Shown piece by piece: positions 8,483 to 17,578 of a stretch of DNA of 64,000 bases. The notes below the pieces were generated by a model. The model was given only the letters and a program-made list of their open reading frames with translations. It ran no database searches and was not told where the DNA came from. The translations under genes were made by a program, and so were the position numbers. Position 1 is the first letter of the stretch. Each line of letters opens with the position of its first letter. Location of the stretch: NCBI RefSeq assembly GCF_016741855.1, contig NZ_JAERRH010000003.1, forward strand, positions 868,001-932,000, in the 5' to 3' direction. This DNA is from Streptomyces musisoli. GTDB taxonomy: Bacteria; Actinomycetota; Actinomycetes; Streptomycetales; Streptomycetaceae.

Positions 8483-9298
8483 ATGGCTCCTGGACCCACG
8501 ACGAGATCGGCTCTGGGCCCGCTCCCAAGAAAGGGGAGATGGATCGCCAATGGCGCGATGACGTCCCTGGCTCTGGTGATGGTGAGTTGGGCAGGCCCTG
8601 CGGTGGGCGTGGCCCAGGCCATGGAGGAGTCCGCCGACCGGCACGTGGCAACCCCGTCGGACCGGGATGAATGCAAACCGAGACCCGGTCAGCCGCGAGG
8701 CTGGCTGCCCGGTGTGGCACACCTGCTGGGCGGCGGCGACAAGTGCCCGACAGGCGCCACCGGCCCCACGGGCCCGACCGGTCCCACCGGGCCCACCGGG
8801 GCCACGGGGGCGACGGGAGCCACCGGGCCCACCGGAGCGACGGGGGCGACGGGGTCCGGTGCCACAGGGGCGATGGGGGCTACGGGAGCGACCGGGGCCA
8901 CAGGGGCCACGGGAGCGACCGGGGCGACGGGCCCGACCGGGCCGTGTGAGGAGTGGGACTCCGTCGTCGCGGGCGGGAACCAGTACGACGTCATCATCTT
9001 TCCCAACGACCCGGAGGTGTTCGTCGGGCAGGGCGCCCCAGGCACCTTCGGCAACTTCTTCTCCATCGAGAACCCGCCGCCCAACGCCTGCAGCGCCGCC
9101 ATCTCCGTCGTCCCGGGCGGCGACTCGCCGGACACCATCTATGTCAAGGTGCTGACCAGCGATGGTGTGCCATACATCACCAGGTGCACCGAAGGTGCCT
9201 TCTTCCCCGCCTGCGACCCGTTCCCGACGGCGGCGGCCGCCGGCACCGGGCTCCCCCTGAGGCACGCGCAGAGGGACGGGAACCACCGGACGCGCTGA
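8483..9298 (+). CDS. Secreted collagen-like (Gly-X-Thr) repeat protein
   Basis: This 271-residue protein starts at ATG 8483 with GGAAGG eight bases upstream. Residues about 25-48 form a hydrophobic signal segment ending AVGVAQA, a plausible signal-peptidase site. Residues about 92-152 are Gly-X-Y triplets dominated by GAT and GPT with one irregular GSGAT break, the pattern of bacterial collagen-like proteins whose Thr residues are often glycosylated. A Cys-containing globular C-terminal domain follows (starting [21 protein letters not shown]), which may help trimerise the helix. It is probably an exported surface or extracellular protein; its binding partner is unknown. Confidence 0.8.
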   Translation: MAPGPTTRSALGPLPRKGRWIANGAMTSLALVMVSWAGPAVGVAQAMEESADRHVATPSDRDECKPRPGQPRGWLPGVAHLLGGGDKCPTGATGPTGPTGPTGPTGATGATGATGPTGATGATGSGATGAMGATGATGATGATGATGATGPTGPCEEWDSVVAGGNQYDVIIFPNDPEVFVGQGAPGTFGNFFSIENPPPNACSAAISVVPGGDSPDTIYVKVLTSDGVPYITRCTEGAFFPACDPFPTAAAAGTGLPLRHAQRDGNHRTR

Positions 9299-9372
9299 CC
9301 GGTCGCCGGACGAACGCGGTGAACACGCGGGTTCCTTCCCGCCACGGTCTCCGGCGTCCGAGCAGGCTGAAC

Positions 9373-9408
9373 GAGAGGGCGGCACCCCCGAGGGGGCGCC
9401 GCCCTCTC
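9373..9408 (+). terminator. Terminator hairpin after collagen-like gene
   Basis: GAGAGGGCGGC at 9373 pairs with GCCGCCCTCTC ending at 9408 around a CCCCC/GGGGG inner stem. It is GC-rich with a poor T tract, as is usual in Streptomyces. Confidence 0.75.
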
Positions 9409-9493
9409 GTTACCCCGGACGGTCTCGCCCCGACCGCGGCCGGGGTACTTTCTTGACCCTCACACCGTGTCAGGCGGTCGGCTCGGAGGCATC

Positions 9494-10315
9494 ATGTTCA
9501 CCATCGGAGACTTCGCCCGGCACGGCCGTGTCTCGGTGCGGATGCTGCGTCACTACGACGCCACCGGACTGCTGCACCCGGCCCACGTCGACCCCTCGAG
9601 CGGCTACCGCCACTACACCGCCGCCCAGCTCGCCCGCCTCAACCGGATCATCGCGCTGAAGGACCTCGGCTTCACCCTTCAGCAGGTCCGGGACATCGTG
9701 GACGAGAAGGCCGGCGTCGAGGAGTTGCGCGGCATGCTGCGGCTGCGGCGGGCCGAACTGGAGAGTGCCGTGGCCGCCGCGGAAGCGCGGCTGGTCCAGG
9801 TCGAGGCGAGGCTCCGAGCGATCGAGAGTGAGGGGCACATGCCCACCGACGACGTCGTCATCAAACACGTCCCCGCGGTACGGGTGGCCGAACTGGCCGC
9901 GACCGCCGCGAGTTTCCAGCCCGAGGACATCAGCCCTGTCATCGGACCGCTCTACGACGAGCTGTTCCGGCAGCTGGAGGCCGCGGGCATCACCCCGACG
10001 GGTCCCGGTGTCGCCTACTACGAGGACGCTCCGGAGGGCGGCGGCCGGATCACCGTCCACGCCGCCGTCCAGGTCTCCGCCCCGCTCCGGGACGGCGTCT
10101 TCCGCGTCCTCGACCTGCCCGCCCTCGACGAGGCGGCGACCATCGTGCACCGCGGCTCGATGGACACCGTGCTGCCCACCGCCCAGACCCTGGCCCGCTG
10201 GATCGACGCGGGCGGCTACCGGTCCACCGGATACCCCCGCGAGATCAATCTGGAGTGCCCCGAGGACCGCGACGACTGGGTGACGGAGCTACAGGCACCG
10301 GTGACCCGGGTCTGA
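9494..10315 (+). CDS. MerR-family regulator with GyrI-like effector domain
   Basis: The start is ATG 9494 with GGAGG four bases upstream, giving 273 residues. Residues 1-70 are the MerR winged helix (FTIGDFARHGRVSVRMLRHYDATGLL, then a GYRHY turn), and residues 75-115 form the dimer coiled coil. Residues about 120-273 form a GyrI/AraC-type effector-binding domain, as in BmrR and TipAL, which bind hydrophobic drugs. There is no metal-binding Cys set, so a small organic ligand is likely. No obvious target gene is adjacent. It may control itself or the divergently ending SUKH-4 gene, but nothing in the sequence shows that. Confidence 0.88.
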   Translation: MFTIGDFARHGRVSVRMLRHYDATGLLHPAHVDPSSGYRHYTAAQLARLNRIIALKDLGFTLQQVRDIVDEKAGVEELRGMLRLRRAELESAVAAAEARLVQVEARLRAIESEGHMPTDDVVIKHVPAVRVAELAATAASFQPEDISPVIGPLYDELFRQLEAAGITPTGPGVAYYEDAPEGGGRITVHAAVQVSAPLRDGVFRVLDLPALDEAATIVHRGSMDTVLPTAQTLARWIDAGGYRSTGYPREINLECPEDRDDWVTELQAPVTRV

Positions 10316-10379
10316 TCCCGGTCCCGCCGGTCCCGGGCCGAGGACGACCGGCTCGCCCCGTCCGGCCGGGCGGGGTGTC

Positions 10380-11537
10380 TCAGAACACCCCGCCCGCCTC
10401 GTCCTGGAAGAGCTCCGTCCAGTAGTGCCAGGACGTGGCCGGCAGCGTGCCGGTGGGGTCCAGGGTGTTCAGGGTGTCGATCATCGCCGCCACCAGGTGG
10501 TCGTAGGCGTGCGTCGCCAGTTCGTGGCCCAGGTGGGCGTCGATCGTGCGCTCGTGGTGGACCAGCCAGAGGGTGAAGGCCAGGGTGGAGACGTCGGTGT
10601 TGAGGGAGTGGAGCGTCGCATCCGGCCGGCTGAAGGTCAGGACCCTGCCCGTTCTGCCGTCGACCACCAGGCTGTTCTCCTCCAGCAGGTACCCGAGGCG
10701 GATCAAGTGGTCGCAGTGGGCCGGGAGTTCGGGGACGGGCTGGTCGGGGCACTCCTGGGTGAAGTACTCCCGCAGCGTCGGCAGGGGGACGTCCGTGTCG
10801 GCGCGGAAGAAGACCGCCTCCTCCGGCAGCCCCGTCTCGCGCAGGAAGCGACGGGTCGGTTCGTGGGTGAGCGTCGCCGGGAAGTCGACCTCCTCGAAGC
10901 GGGCCACCCTGCCGTGCCCGAACTCCTGCTCCAGGACGCGCGCGGGCACGTCCAGGGTGAGCCCGGAGGCCGTACCGGGGCCGGCGATGAGGGAGAGCGG
11001 GCGGATCAGGGCCGCCGCCTTCCAGTACGGCGGGACCCGGCCGTCCGTGCCCTCCTCGAAGAGGGTGAGGAGGCGGCGGGAGGCCTCGGTCACCGTCTTC
11101 GGGCCGTACTGGCCCGCCAGGGAGGCGAAACGGCCGCGCAGGCCCGCCAGTTCCTCGGTGACCGCGGCGAAGCGCAGGAGGGTGTGCAGGGAGGGCGCGA
11201 AGGGACGCGGGTCGGACGGGTCGAAGAGGTAGGCCGTCGTCAGCTCGCCCGTGCGGCCGTCGAGCAGGATCGACTCGCTCTCCATGCCGGCCGGGGTGAG
11301 GAGTTCGCCTATGACCAGGCGGCTGCGCAGCTCCTCCGCCAGACGGAACGGGCCGTCGGCGGCGTCGGCGAGCGTGCGCAGGCCGTGCGTGCGCAGCGGG
11401 GAGAAGGTGAGCGGACCGGTCTGCGCGGGCAGTCCTGCGCCGGTGAGCAGACCGCGTGTCGGCGCGTGTGTGACGTAGCGGTCCAGCTCCGCCTCGGTCA
11501 GCGTGATCGCCGGAACTCCGGCGTCGGTCGTGCCCAT
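10380..11537 (-). CDS. SUKH-4 family immunity-like protein
   Basis: This 385-residue protein starts at ATG 11537 with GGGGGAG close upstream. It contains two tandem copies of a SUKH-4-like unit. The first includes TEAELDRYVTHAPTRGLLTGAGLP and SESILLDGRTGELTTAYLFDP. The second includes LTHEPTRRFLRETGLPEEAVFF and ENSLVVDGRTGRVLTFSRPD. The protein ends in the typical WHYWTELFQDEAGGV. SUKH proteins neutralise secreted or contact-dependent nuclease and deaminase toxins. No polymorphic toxin gene lies nearby, so it is either an orphan immunity protein or has been recruited for another job. Assigned from family memory of the motifs. Confidence 0.8.
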   Translation of the reverse strand: MGTTDAGVPAITLTEAELDRYVTHAPTRGLLTGAGLPAQTGPLTFSPLRTHGLRTLADAADGPFRLAEELRSRLVIGELLTPAGMESESILLDGRTGELTTAYLFDPSDPRPFAPSLHTLLRFAAVTEELAGLRGRFASLAGQYGPKTVTEASRRLLTLFEEGTDGRVPPYWKAAALIRPLSLIAGPGTASGLTLDVPARVLEQEFGHGRVARFEEVDFPATLTHEPTRRFLRETGLPEEAVFFRADTDVPLPTLREYFTQECPDQPVPELPAHCDHLIRLGYLLEENSLVVDGRTGRVLTFSRPDATLHSLNTDVSTLAFTLWLVHHERTIDAHLGHELATHAYDHLVAAMIDTLNTLDPTGTLPATSWHYWTELFQDEAGGVF

Positions 11538-11710
11538 CGCTCCCCCGCGGTCTTCCCCATGCGTGACAGGCGTGCGTACACCGTCGTACGGCGCCCCCGG
11601 GCAGGTGCCCCCACTGCTCGGCACACTACGCCGCCCCACTGACAACGGCCCGCACAGGACAGGACGCCGGACCGGCCGCGCCCGTTGCGCGTCCGCGCGG
11701 ATCGCCGGGC

Positions 11711-14020
11711 TCAGCGGTCCGCGACCACCGCAGCCTGCGGGCGGATCGGGAGGCGGTTGACCGGGCGGCCCGTGGCCGCGCGGACGGCGGACGCGATCGC
11801 CGCCGGTGCCGTCACCACCGGGACCGCGCTGACCGACTTGGCTCCGAAGGGGGCCACCACGTCCCGTTCTTCGACCAGCTTCACGATCCGGATGTCGGGG
11901 GCGTCCAGGGCGGTCGGGAGGGCGTACCCCGTCAGGTCGGGGTGGCGGATCAGGCCGCGGGGCGTACGGAGGTTCTCGGTGAGCGCGATGCCCACGCCCT
12001 GGGTGACGCCCGCCTCGATCCGGGCGGCCAGCTGGGACGGGTTGAGGATCCGGCCGACGTCCTGGGCGACCGCCAGCTCCACCACCCGGACCGAGCCCAG
12101 CTCGACGTCGACGTCCACCACCGCGCGGATCGCGCAGAACGCCATGCCCACGAAGGCGTCGCCCTGGCCGGAGGCGTTCAGCGGCTCGGTGGGGTGCGGA
12201 CGGCACTGGGCCGTGGCCCACAGTTCCTTGCCCTCCAGCGCCTCCGTGACGGTGGTCGACAGCACACCGTCGTAGGAGGTGATCTTGCCGTCGGTGATCT
12301 GGAGCAGCTCCGTCGACATGCCGAACTTGTGGGCGAGCGGCTGGAGGAGCTGGGCGCGGACCATCTTGGCCGCCCGCTCCACCGCGCCGCCCGACACCCA
12401 GGTGTGCCGGCCCCGGCAGCCCGCGCCGGCCGTCGGCTGGTCGGTGTCGACCGGCGCGACGTGGACCTCCTCGATGCCGAGGGTCTCCTGGACGATCTGC
12501 CGGGCCAGCGTGGTGAAGCCCTGGCCGGTCTCCACGGCCGCGCACAGCACGGTCGCGACGCCGTCGTGGACCTTGACCGTCGCCGTCGACACCTCGTCGG
12601 CGCCCTCCGCGCCGAGCATGTGCACCATGCCCACGCCGTAGCCGACGCCCCGGCGCACCGCGCCCGGTTCGCCCGCGCCCTCGGGGCCGCCGGGCAGCAG
12701 CCACTCCTCCTCGGGGGTGTCCTTCGGCAGGGCGGGCAGCGGGAAGTCCCGCACCGCCTGGACGAGTTCGGCGACCGGCGCCGGGCAGGTCACCGTCTGG
12801 CCGATCGGGAGGACGTCACCCGTCGCCAGGGCGTTGCGCAGGCGCACCTCGGCCGGGTCCAGGCCCAGTTTCTTCGCCAGCTTGTCCATCTGCGCCTCGT
12901 AGGCGGCGCACACCTGCATCGCGCCCTCGCCGCGCACATGGCCGGACGGCGGGTTGTTGGTGCGGACGGCCCAGCCCTCGATGAACGCGTTCGGGACGAC
13001 GTACGGGCCGCAGGCGAAGGAGACGGCGGCGGCCAGGGCGTCGGAGGAGGTGTCGGCGTAGGCGCCGGCGTCCAGCAGGATCTGCGCCTCCACCTTCACC
13101 AGCTTGCCCTCGGCGTCGGCGTGGTGGCGGTACCGCAGCAGCGTCGGATGCCGGTGGGCGTGGCCGAGGAAGGACTCCTCGCGCGTGGCGGTGAGTTTCA
13201 CCGGGCAGCCGGTTTTGAGCGCGAGCAGGCCGAGCGGGAGCTGGAAGCCCTGGTCCTCGCGGTCCGCCGTGGCGCCGGGCACCCCGGTGACGACGATCTT
13301 CACTCGATCGGGGGACAGGCCGTAGCAGGCGGCGGCCGTGTTGCGGTCGGTGTGCGGGTCGGTGGAGGCCAGGTACAGCTCCACCCCGCCGTCGGGGCGC
13401 GGCACGGCGAGGCCGGCCTCGGCGCCGATCGGGGCGGGGTCCTGGCGGCCGATGCGGTACAGGCCCTCGACGACGACCTCGCCGGCCGCCTCCGGGTCGC
13501 CGTGGTGCAGCGGGATGTGCCGGATCAGGTTGCCGTCGGGGTGCAACGGCTCGGCCTCGAAGGCCTGCTCCGGGTCGGTGACGGGGTCGAGCACCTCGTA
13601 CTCGACGATGACGGCGGCGGCGGCCATCCGTGCCGTGTCGGGGTGGTCGGCGGCCACTGCGGCGATGGGCTCGCCGTGGTGCCGTACGACCTCGGAGGCG
13701 AACACCGGCCGGTCGGGCGTGCCCCGGCCGTGGCGGGGCGTGCCGGGCACGTCGGCGTGGGTGACGACGGCGCGGACGCCGGGCATCTCGCGCGCGTGGG
13801 TGGTGTCGATGGACACGATGCGCGCGTGCGCGTGCGGGGAGCGCAGCACGGCCGCCCACAGCAGGCCCTCGGCCCACAGGTCGGCCGCGTACGGGAAGGT
13901 GCCCTCGGTCTTGGCGCGGGCGTCGGCGTGCGGCAGGGAGGCGCCGATGCCGTGCGGCAGCGGCTCGGCCGCGGGGGCGGGTTCCGCGGCGGTGGTCGCG
14001 ATGCCGGCTTCGTTGCTCAC
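11711..14020 (-). CDS. Xanthine dehydrogenase family, molybdopterin-binding subunit (altered active site)
   Basis: A 769-residue large subunit of the xanthine oxidase family, the partner of the FAD and iron-sulfur subunits upstream. The aldehyde-oxidase hammerhead domain (residues about 25-140, HADARAKTEGTFPYAADLWAEGLLWA) is followed by the molybdopterin domains, with VETGQGFTTLARQIV intact. Two conserved motifs are degenerate. The GGGFGGKED-type loop reads GATADREDQ near residue 250. The GVGEPP motif that supplies the catalytic Glu reads SVSAVP, with Ala at residue 732. It starts at ATG 14020 and overlaps the upstream gene by four bases. The complex may therefore use unusual chemistry or be non-catalytic, so the name should be used with care. 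Confidence 0.85.
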   Translation of the reverse strand: MSNEAGIATTAAEPAPAAEPLPHGIGASLPHADARAKTEGTFPYAADLWAEGLLWAAVLRSPHAHARIVSIDTTHAREMPGVRAVVTHADVPGTPRHGRGTPDRPVFASEVVRHHGEPIAAVAADHPDTARMAAAAVIVEYEVLDPVTDPEQAFEAEPLHPDGNLIRHIPLHHGDPEAAGEVVVEGLYRIGRQDPAPIGAEAGLAVPRPDGGVELYLASTDPHTDRNTAAACYGLSPDRVKIVVTGVPGATADREDQGFQLPLGLLALKTGCPVKLTATREESFLGHAHRHPTLLRYRHHADAEGKLVKVEAQILLDAGAYADTSSDALAAAVSFACGPYVVPNAFIEGWAVRTNNPPSGHVRGEGAMQVCAAYEAQMDKLAKKLGLDPAEVRLRNALATGDVLPIGQTVTCPAPVAELVQAVRDFPLPALPKDTPEEEWLLPGGPEGAGEPGAVRRGVGYGVGMVHMLGAEGADEVSTATVKVHDGVATVLCAAVETGQGFTTLARQIVQETLGIEEVHVAPVDTDQPTAGAGCRGRHTWVSGGAVERAAKMVRAQLLQPLAHKFGMSTELLQITDGKITSYDGVLSTTVTEALEGKELWATAQCRPHPTEPLNASGQGDAFVGMAFCAIRAVVDVDVELGSVRVVELAVAQDVGRILNPSQLAARIEAGVTQGVGIALTENLRTPRGLIRHPDLTGYALPTALDAPDIRIVKLVEERDVVAPFGAKSVSAVPVVTAPAAIASAVRAATGRPVNRLPIRPQAAVVADR

Positions 14021-16437
14021 GCCTGGCCTCCGTCCTGGCCGTAGTGCTGGTCCTGCGGTCCCCGCGGCGTGCCGTACGGGTCCGGCGGGTCGCCGTACGC
14101 GCCGCCCCGGGCGTCCCCGTAGCCGCCGTCGGGGGCGGTCTGGGGGGTGTCGAACACGCCGGGCGCGTCGAACGCCGACGGGTGGACGCCGCCGGAGCCG
14201 GGGCCCGCCTGGTGCGGGATGCGTGCCTCGTCCGCGTCGGTCTCAGGGCCGGCGTGGGACGCCTCGCGCTCGGCGACGACCTCCTTGACGGCCTCCAGGA
14301 CGCCCCGGTAGCCGGAGCACCGGCACAGGTTGCCGCACAGGGCCTGGCGGGTCTCCAGCTCCGTCGGGGCCGGGTTGCCCTCCAGCAGGTCGTGGACGGT
14401 CATCGCCATGCCGGGCACGCAGAAACCGCACTGCACGGCACCGCAGCGGGCGAGCGCGCGCTGTACGTCGGAGGGCTGTCCGTCCGCCGCCAGCCCCTCG
14501 ACCGTACGCACCTCGCTGCCGGCCGAGGTGACCGCGGGGACCAGGCAGGAGGCGACCAGGCGGCCGTCGACCTGCACGTTGCAGGCTCCGCACTCGCCCT
14601 GTGAGCAGCCGTCCTTGGCGCCCGCGAGGCCGAGCCGTTCGCGCAGCACGTACAGCAGGGACTCGCCGATCCAGGCGTCGGTGACCGGGCGGTCGGCGCC
14701 GTTGACGCGCAGCACGTAGGAGGCGAGGGGGTGGTCGTCGTGCGGCGGCAGCGGTACGGCGGCCGGGTCCTCGGCGCCTTCGGGGGCGGCGGCCTCCCGG
14801 GCGGACGCGGGGTCCTCGGGGGCGGCCTCGCCCTCCGCGGGGTGCGCCGCGGACGACGTCCCGGTGGTCCTGGGTACGGCGGATCCGTCCCGGTGCGCGG
14901 CCGCCTCGGCGTCGCCGTCGGGCCGCGGGGCGGCCGGGTCCGCCGGGGCGGTGGCCGGTCCGGGGCCGGGCGTGCCGGCGGGGTCGTCGGGGCGGGCGGT
15001 GGCCGCAGGGCCGGCCTCGGTCGCCGGGTGACCCGCCGTCACGGGGGCCTCGGTCGCCGCCGGGTCGGCCGTGGCGGCCGCTGTGGCGGGCCGGGGCGCG
15101 GTGGCCGGGCCGGCAGGCTGCTCGTGGCCCGCGGGGGCGTCAGCGGGGCGTTCAGCGGCTTCGGCGAGGCCGTGGGCATCCGCTTCCGCCGCCACGCCGG
15201 ACCCGGCCTGCGACTGCGACTGCGCCTGCGCCTGCGCCTGCGCCGACGGCACCGGTCCCCCGGGCGCGCCGGGCATGACCGTACCGCCGGGGGGCGTGGC
15301 CGAAGCGCCGGGGAACGTGCCCGTGCCGCCGGGCGTGTCGGTGTGACCGGCGTCGGCGTGACCGGAGTCGGTGTGACCGGCGTCGGCGTGACCGGAGTCG
15401 GCGTGACCCGCCTGGGCGCGGCCGGCAGCCGGGTAACCGCGCTCGTGGTGGCCGGTGTCCGCGTGGCCGCCCTCGCCGCGCCCCGCCTCCGCGTGGGCGC
15501 CCTCGGTGCGGCCCGCGTCCGGGTGGTTGCCCGCGACGCGCCCGGCGTCGGCGTGGCCGCCCTCGGTGTGGCCGCCCTGAAGGTGACCGGCGTCCGGGTG
15601 ACCGTCCTCGGCGTGACCCGCCTCCGGGTGACCACCCTCGGCGTGACGTGCGTCCGCGTGACCGTCCTCGGCACGGTCCGCGTCTCCGGGGCCGCCCTCC
15701 GTCCGGCCGGCGCCCGCGTACCCGCCCCCGTGGCCGTACCCGGCCTCCGGGGCGTACGCCTCCGGTGCGGGCGCGCCGCCCGCCGGGTGCGCGCCGGTGT
15801 GGTCGGGCAGGGCCGTGTGGTCCGGGGTGGCCGGGTCGGCCTGGGGCCGGCCCCAGGCGCGGCCGGCGCCGTCCGTCGCCCAGGGCGCCGGCGCGCCGCC
15901 GGGCAGCGTGGCCGGCGGGGTGCCGCCCCACTGCTCGACCAGCGAGGACGTGGTGTACTCGCCCGACTCGTCCGGGAGATCACCCCCGGCGACGGGGATG
16001 GACCACTGGCCGGTGACGTCATGTCCCGGCGCGGCCGGCGCCGCGGGCTCCTCGAAGGCCCACTGCTGGGTGGCGGCGGGCTGGTACGTGAAGCGGTCGT
16101 CCGTGCCCTGCGGCTGGGCAGGCGCGGCGTTCGCGTCGGGCCACCGGCCGCCGCCGTCGGGCACCGGCCAGTCGTCGGAGGCCTCGGTCACGGGCCAGTC
16201 GTCGGTGGCGGCGGGCACGGGCCAGTCGTCGGGGGCGGCGTGCGCGGCCGCTATCCGCGGCGGCACGTAGCCGTGTCCGGGCGCGGCCAGCGGGCTGTCG
16301 CCGGACAGCAGGGCGTCGATGCCGCCCTCGGGGAGTTTGACGAAGGCGGTGGCGCCGTCGTCGTAGTCGCCCTGGGGCAGCGGGTTCCAGCGTCCGCCGC
16401 CCTGGGGCGTGGCCTCTCCGTGCTGGTCGTCGGTCAC
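14017..16437 (-). CDS. 2Fe-2S subunit of xanthine-dehydrogenase-like complex with giant N-terminal extension
   Basis: This 806-residue protein starts with GTG 16437, overlapping the stop of the FAD subunit by four bases. The true iron-sulfur domain is near the C terminus (about 565-730). It has a plant-type cluster GCSQGECGACNV with a later Cys, then the second cluster QCGFC and LCGNLCRC, so all eight Cys ligands are present. Typical subunits are 150-200 residues. Residues 1-565 are low complexity: DDWPV repeats, then a run of GHADAGH, GHTDSGH and GGHxDAGH repeats rich in Gly, His, Asp and Ala, then Pro/Ala/Thr-rich sequence. A Gly/Pro/Tyr tail of about 75 residues follows the domain. The extension is not part of electron transfer and its role is unknown. 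Confidence 0.82.
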   Translation of the reverse strand: MTDDQHGEATPQGGGRWNPLPQGDYDDGATAFVKLPEGGIDALLSGDSPLAAPGHGYVPPRIAAAHAAPDDWPVPAATDDWPVTEASDDWPVPDGGGRWPDANAAPAQPQGTDDRFTYQPAATQQWAFEEPAAPAAPGHDVTGQWSIPVAGGDLPDESGEYTTSSLVEQWGGTPPATLPGGAPAPWATDGAGRAWGRPQADPATPDHTALPDHTGAHPAGGAPAPEAYAPEAGYGHGGGYAGAGRTEGGPGDADRAEDGHADARHAEGGHPEAGHAEDGHPDAGHLQGGHTEGGHADAGRVAGNHPDAGRTEGAHAEAGRGEGGHADTGHHERGYPAAGRAQAGHADSGHADAGHTDSGHADAGHTDTPGGTGTFPGASATPPGGTVMPGAPGGPVPSAQAQAQAQSQSQAGSGVAAEADAHGLAEAAERPADAPAGHEQPAGPATAPRPATAAATADPAATEAPVTAGHPATEAGPAATARPDDPAGTPGPGPATAPADPAAPRPDGDAEAAAHRDGSAVPRTTGTSSAAHPAEGEAAPEDPASAREAAAPEGAEDPAAVPLPPHDDHPLASYVLRVNGADRPVTDAWIGESLLYVLRERLGLAGAKDGCSQGECGACNVQVDGRLVASCLVPAVTSAGSEVRTVEGLAADGQPSDVQRALARCGAVQCGFCVPGMAMTVHDLLEGNPAPTELETRQALCGNLCRCSGYRGVLEAVKEVVAEREASHAGPETDADEARIPHQAGPGSGGVHPSAFDAPGVFDTPQTAPDGGYGDARGGAYGDPPDPYGTPRGPQDQHYGQDGGQA
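15330..15700. repeat. Degenerate short repeats coding for Gly-His-Asp modules
   Basis: Units resembling GTGACCGGCGTCGGC, about 15-21 bases long, are repeated many times and encode GHADAGH/GHTDSGH-type peptides in the iron-sulfur subunit. The repetition is clear at both the DNA and the protein level. Confidence 0.8.
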
Positions 16438-17327
16438 GACAGCGCCCTCCCCAGTGCTCGTCGGGCCAGCGCGGCGACAGTGCGCCGCAGGTGCAGTACG
16501 GCGGGCGGAAGCGGCGTCACCGAGCCGTCGGGCTCGGGGGCCGGGTCGGGGATGCAGGCCGCGGCGACGTACTCGCCGAAGGCGTGCAGGGCCTCCGGGA
16601 CGAGGGCGCGGTCGTTGTCCCAGTCGATCAGCCCCGCGACCCACTGCTCGGCCTCCAGGGGCCTGAGCGGCATCGGCGCTATGGCCCCGACCGCACAGCG
16701 CACACCGCGCCGGGCGGGGTCGAGGACGAGCGCCACGGAGGCCAGCGCGCGGCCCGGTCCGGTGCGTCCGGTCGCCTTCAGGAAGACCTGCGGGGCGTGC
16801 AGCAGCGGCACGCGCACGTAGCCGATGAGTTCGCCGCCGCGCAGCATCTCCACGCCGGCCAGCAGGTGCGACACCGGGATCTCCCGGCGGGCTCCGCCCG
16901 GGCCCGCGATGATCAGCGTCGCCTCCAGGGCGGCGAGCACCGGCAGCGCGTCCCCGGTGGGGGCGGCCGTTGCGATGTTGCCGCCCAGGGTGCCCGCGTT
17001 GCGGATGTGCGGCGGGCCCGCGGCGCGCGCGGCGGCGGCGAGCGCCGGGATCAGGGCCGCGAAGTCGGGGCGGCCCATCCGCGCGTGCGTGAGGCCCGCG
17101 CCGAGCAGCGCGTGGCCGTCCTGGTACTGCCAGCCGCGGATCTCGCTGATCCGGCCGAGTCCCACCAGCGCGGCGGGCCTGAGCTGACCGGAGTTGACGG
17201 CTGCCATGAGGTCGGTGCCGCCCGCGACGGGGACGGCGGTGGGCATGGCGGCGAGGGCCGCCACGGCCTCGTCCAGCGTCGTGGGCAGCGTGACGGCCTG
17301 CGCCGCCTGCGGTGCGTGCGTGGTCAA
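16434..17327 (-). CDS. Xanthine dehydrogenase family FAD-binding subunit
   Basis: This 297-residue medium subunit of the molybdopterin complex has the FAD-binding AGGTDLM motif near residue 40 and the GTLGGNIATAAPTGD motif near residue 112, followed by the C-terminal CO-dehydrogenase flavoprotein domain. I place the start at TTG 17327 (MTTHAPQAAQA), which follows a GGGG-rich ribosome site and gives the usual family length. A longer frame to 17465 exists. It is the first gene of the three-gene operon, and four-base GTGA and ATGA overlaps couple it to the iron-sulfur and molybdenum subunits. In the normal complex it passes electrons from the iron-sulfur clusters to NAD or another acceptor. Confidence 0.87.
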   Translation of the reverse strand: MTTHAPQAAQAVTLPTTLDEAVAALAAMPTAVPVAGGTDLMAAVNSGQLRPAALVGLGRISEIRGWQYQDGHALLGAGLTHARMGRPDFAALIPALAAAARAAGPPHIRNAGTLGGNIATAAPTGDALPVLAALEATLIIAGPGGARREIPVSHLLAGVEMLRGGELIGYVRVPLLHAPQVFLKATGRTGPGRALASVALVLDPARRGVRCAVGAIAPMPLRPLEAEQWVAGLIDWDNDRALVPEALHAFGEYVAAACIPDPAPEPDGSVTPLPPAVLHLRRTVAALARRALGRALS

Positions 17328-17578
17328 ACCGGCTGCCCCTTCCCGCTGCCCCACCTGGTCCCGCCTGTGTTGCCGTACGGTACGTGCTGACAGGGCGGAC
17401 GACGCAACTCTGGCACATCTTCGCAAGGCCCGAACGCGGGGGTCCGCTAGGAGGCATTCGCCCACCTCAGCAGGGAGATGGTCCGTTTTCGCACGGCATC
17501 ACCGGTACACGCGGATTGCCACTCTTCGGTGATCCTGTCGGTATTTTTCCGTTACCTGTTCGGGGGCGGCCCGCGCCG

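Noticed and set aside
10380..12704. A 774-residue frame that extends the SUKH-4 protein upstream
   Set aside because: The extension is the shadow of the molybdopterin subunit on the same strand in another frame; the ATG at 11537 has a ribosome site.
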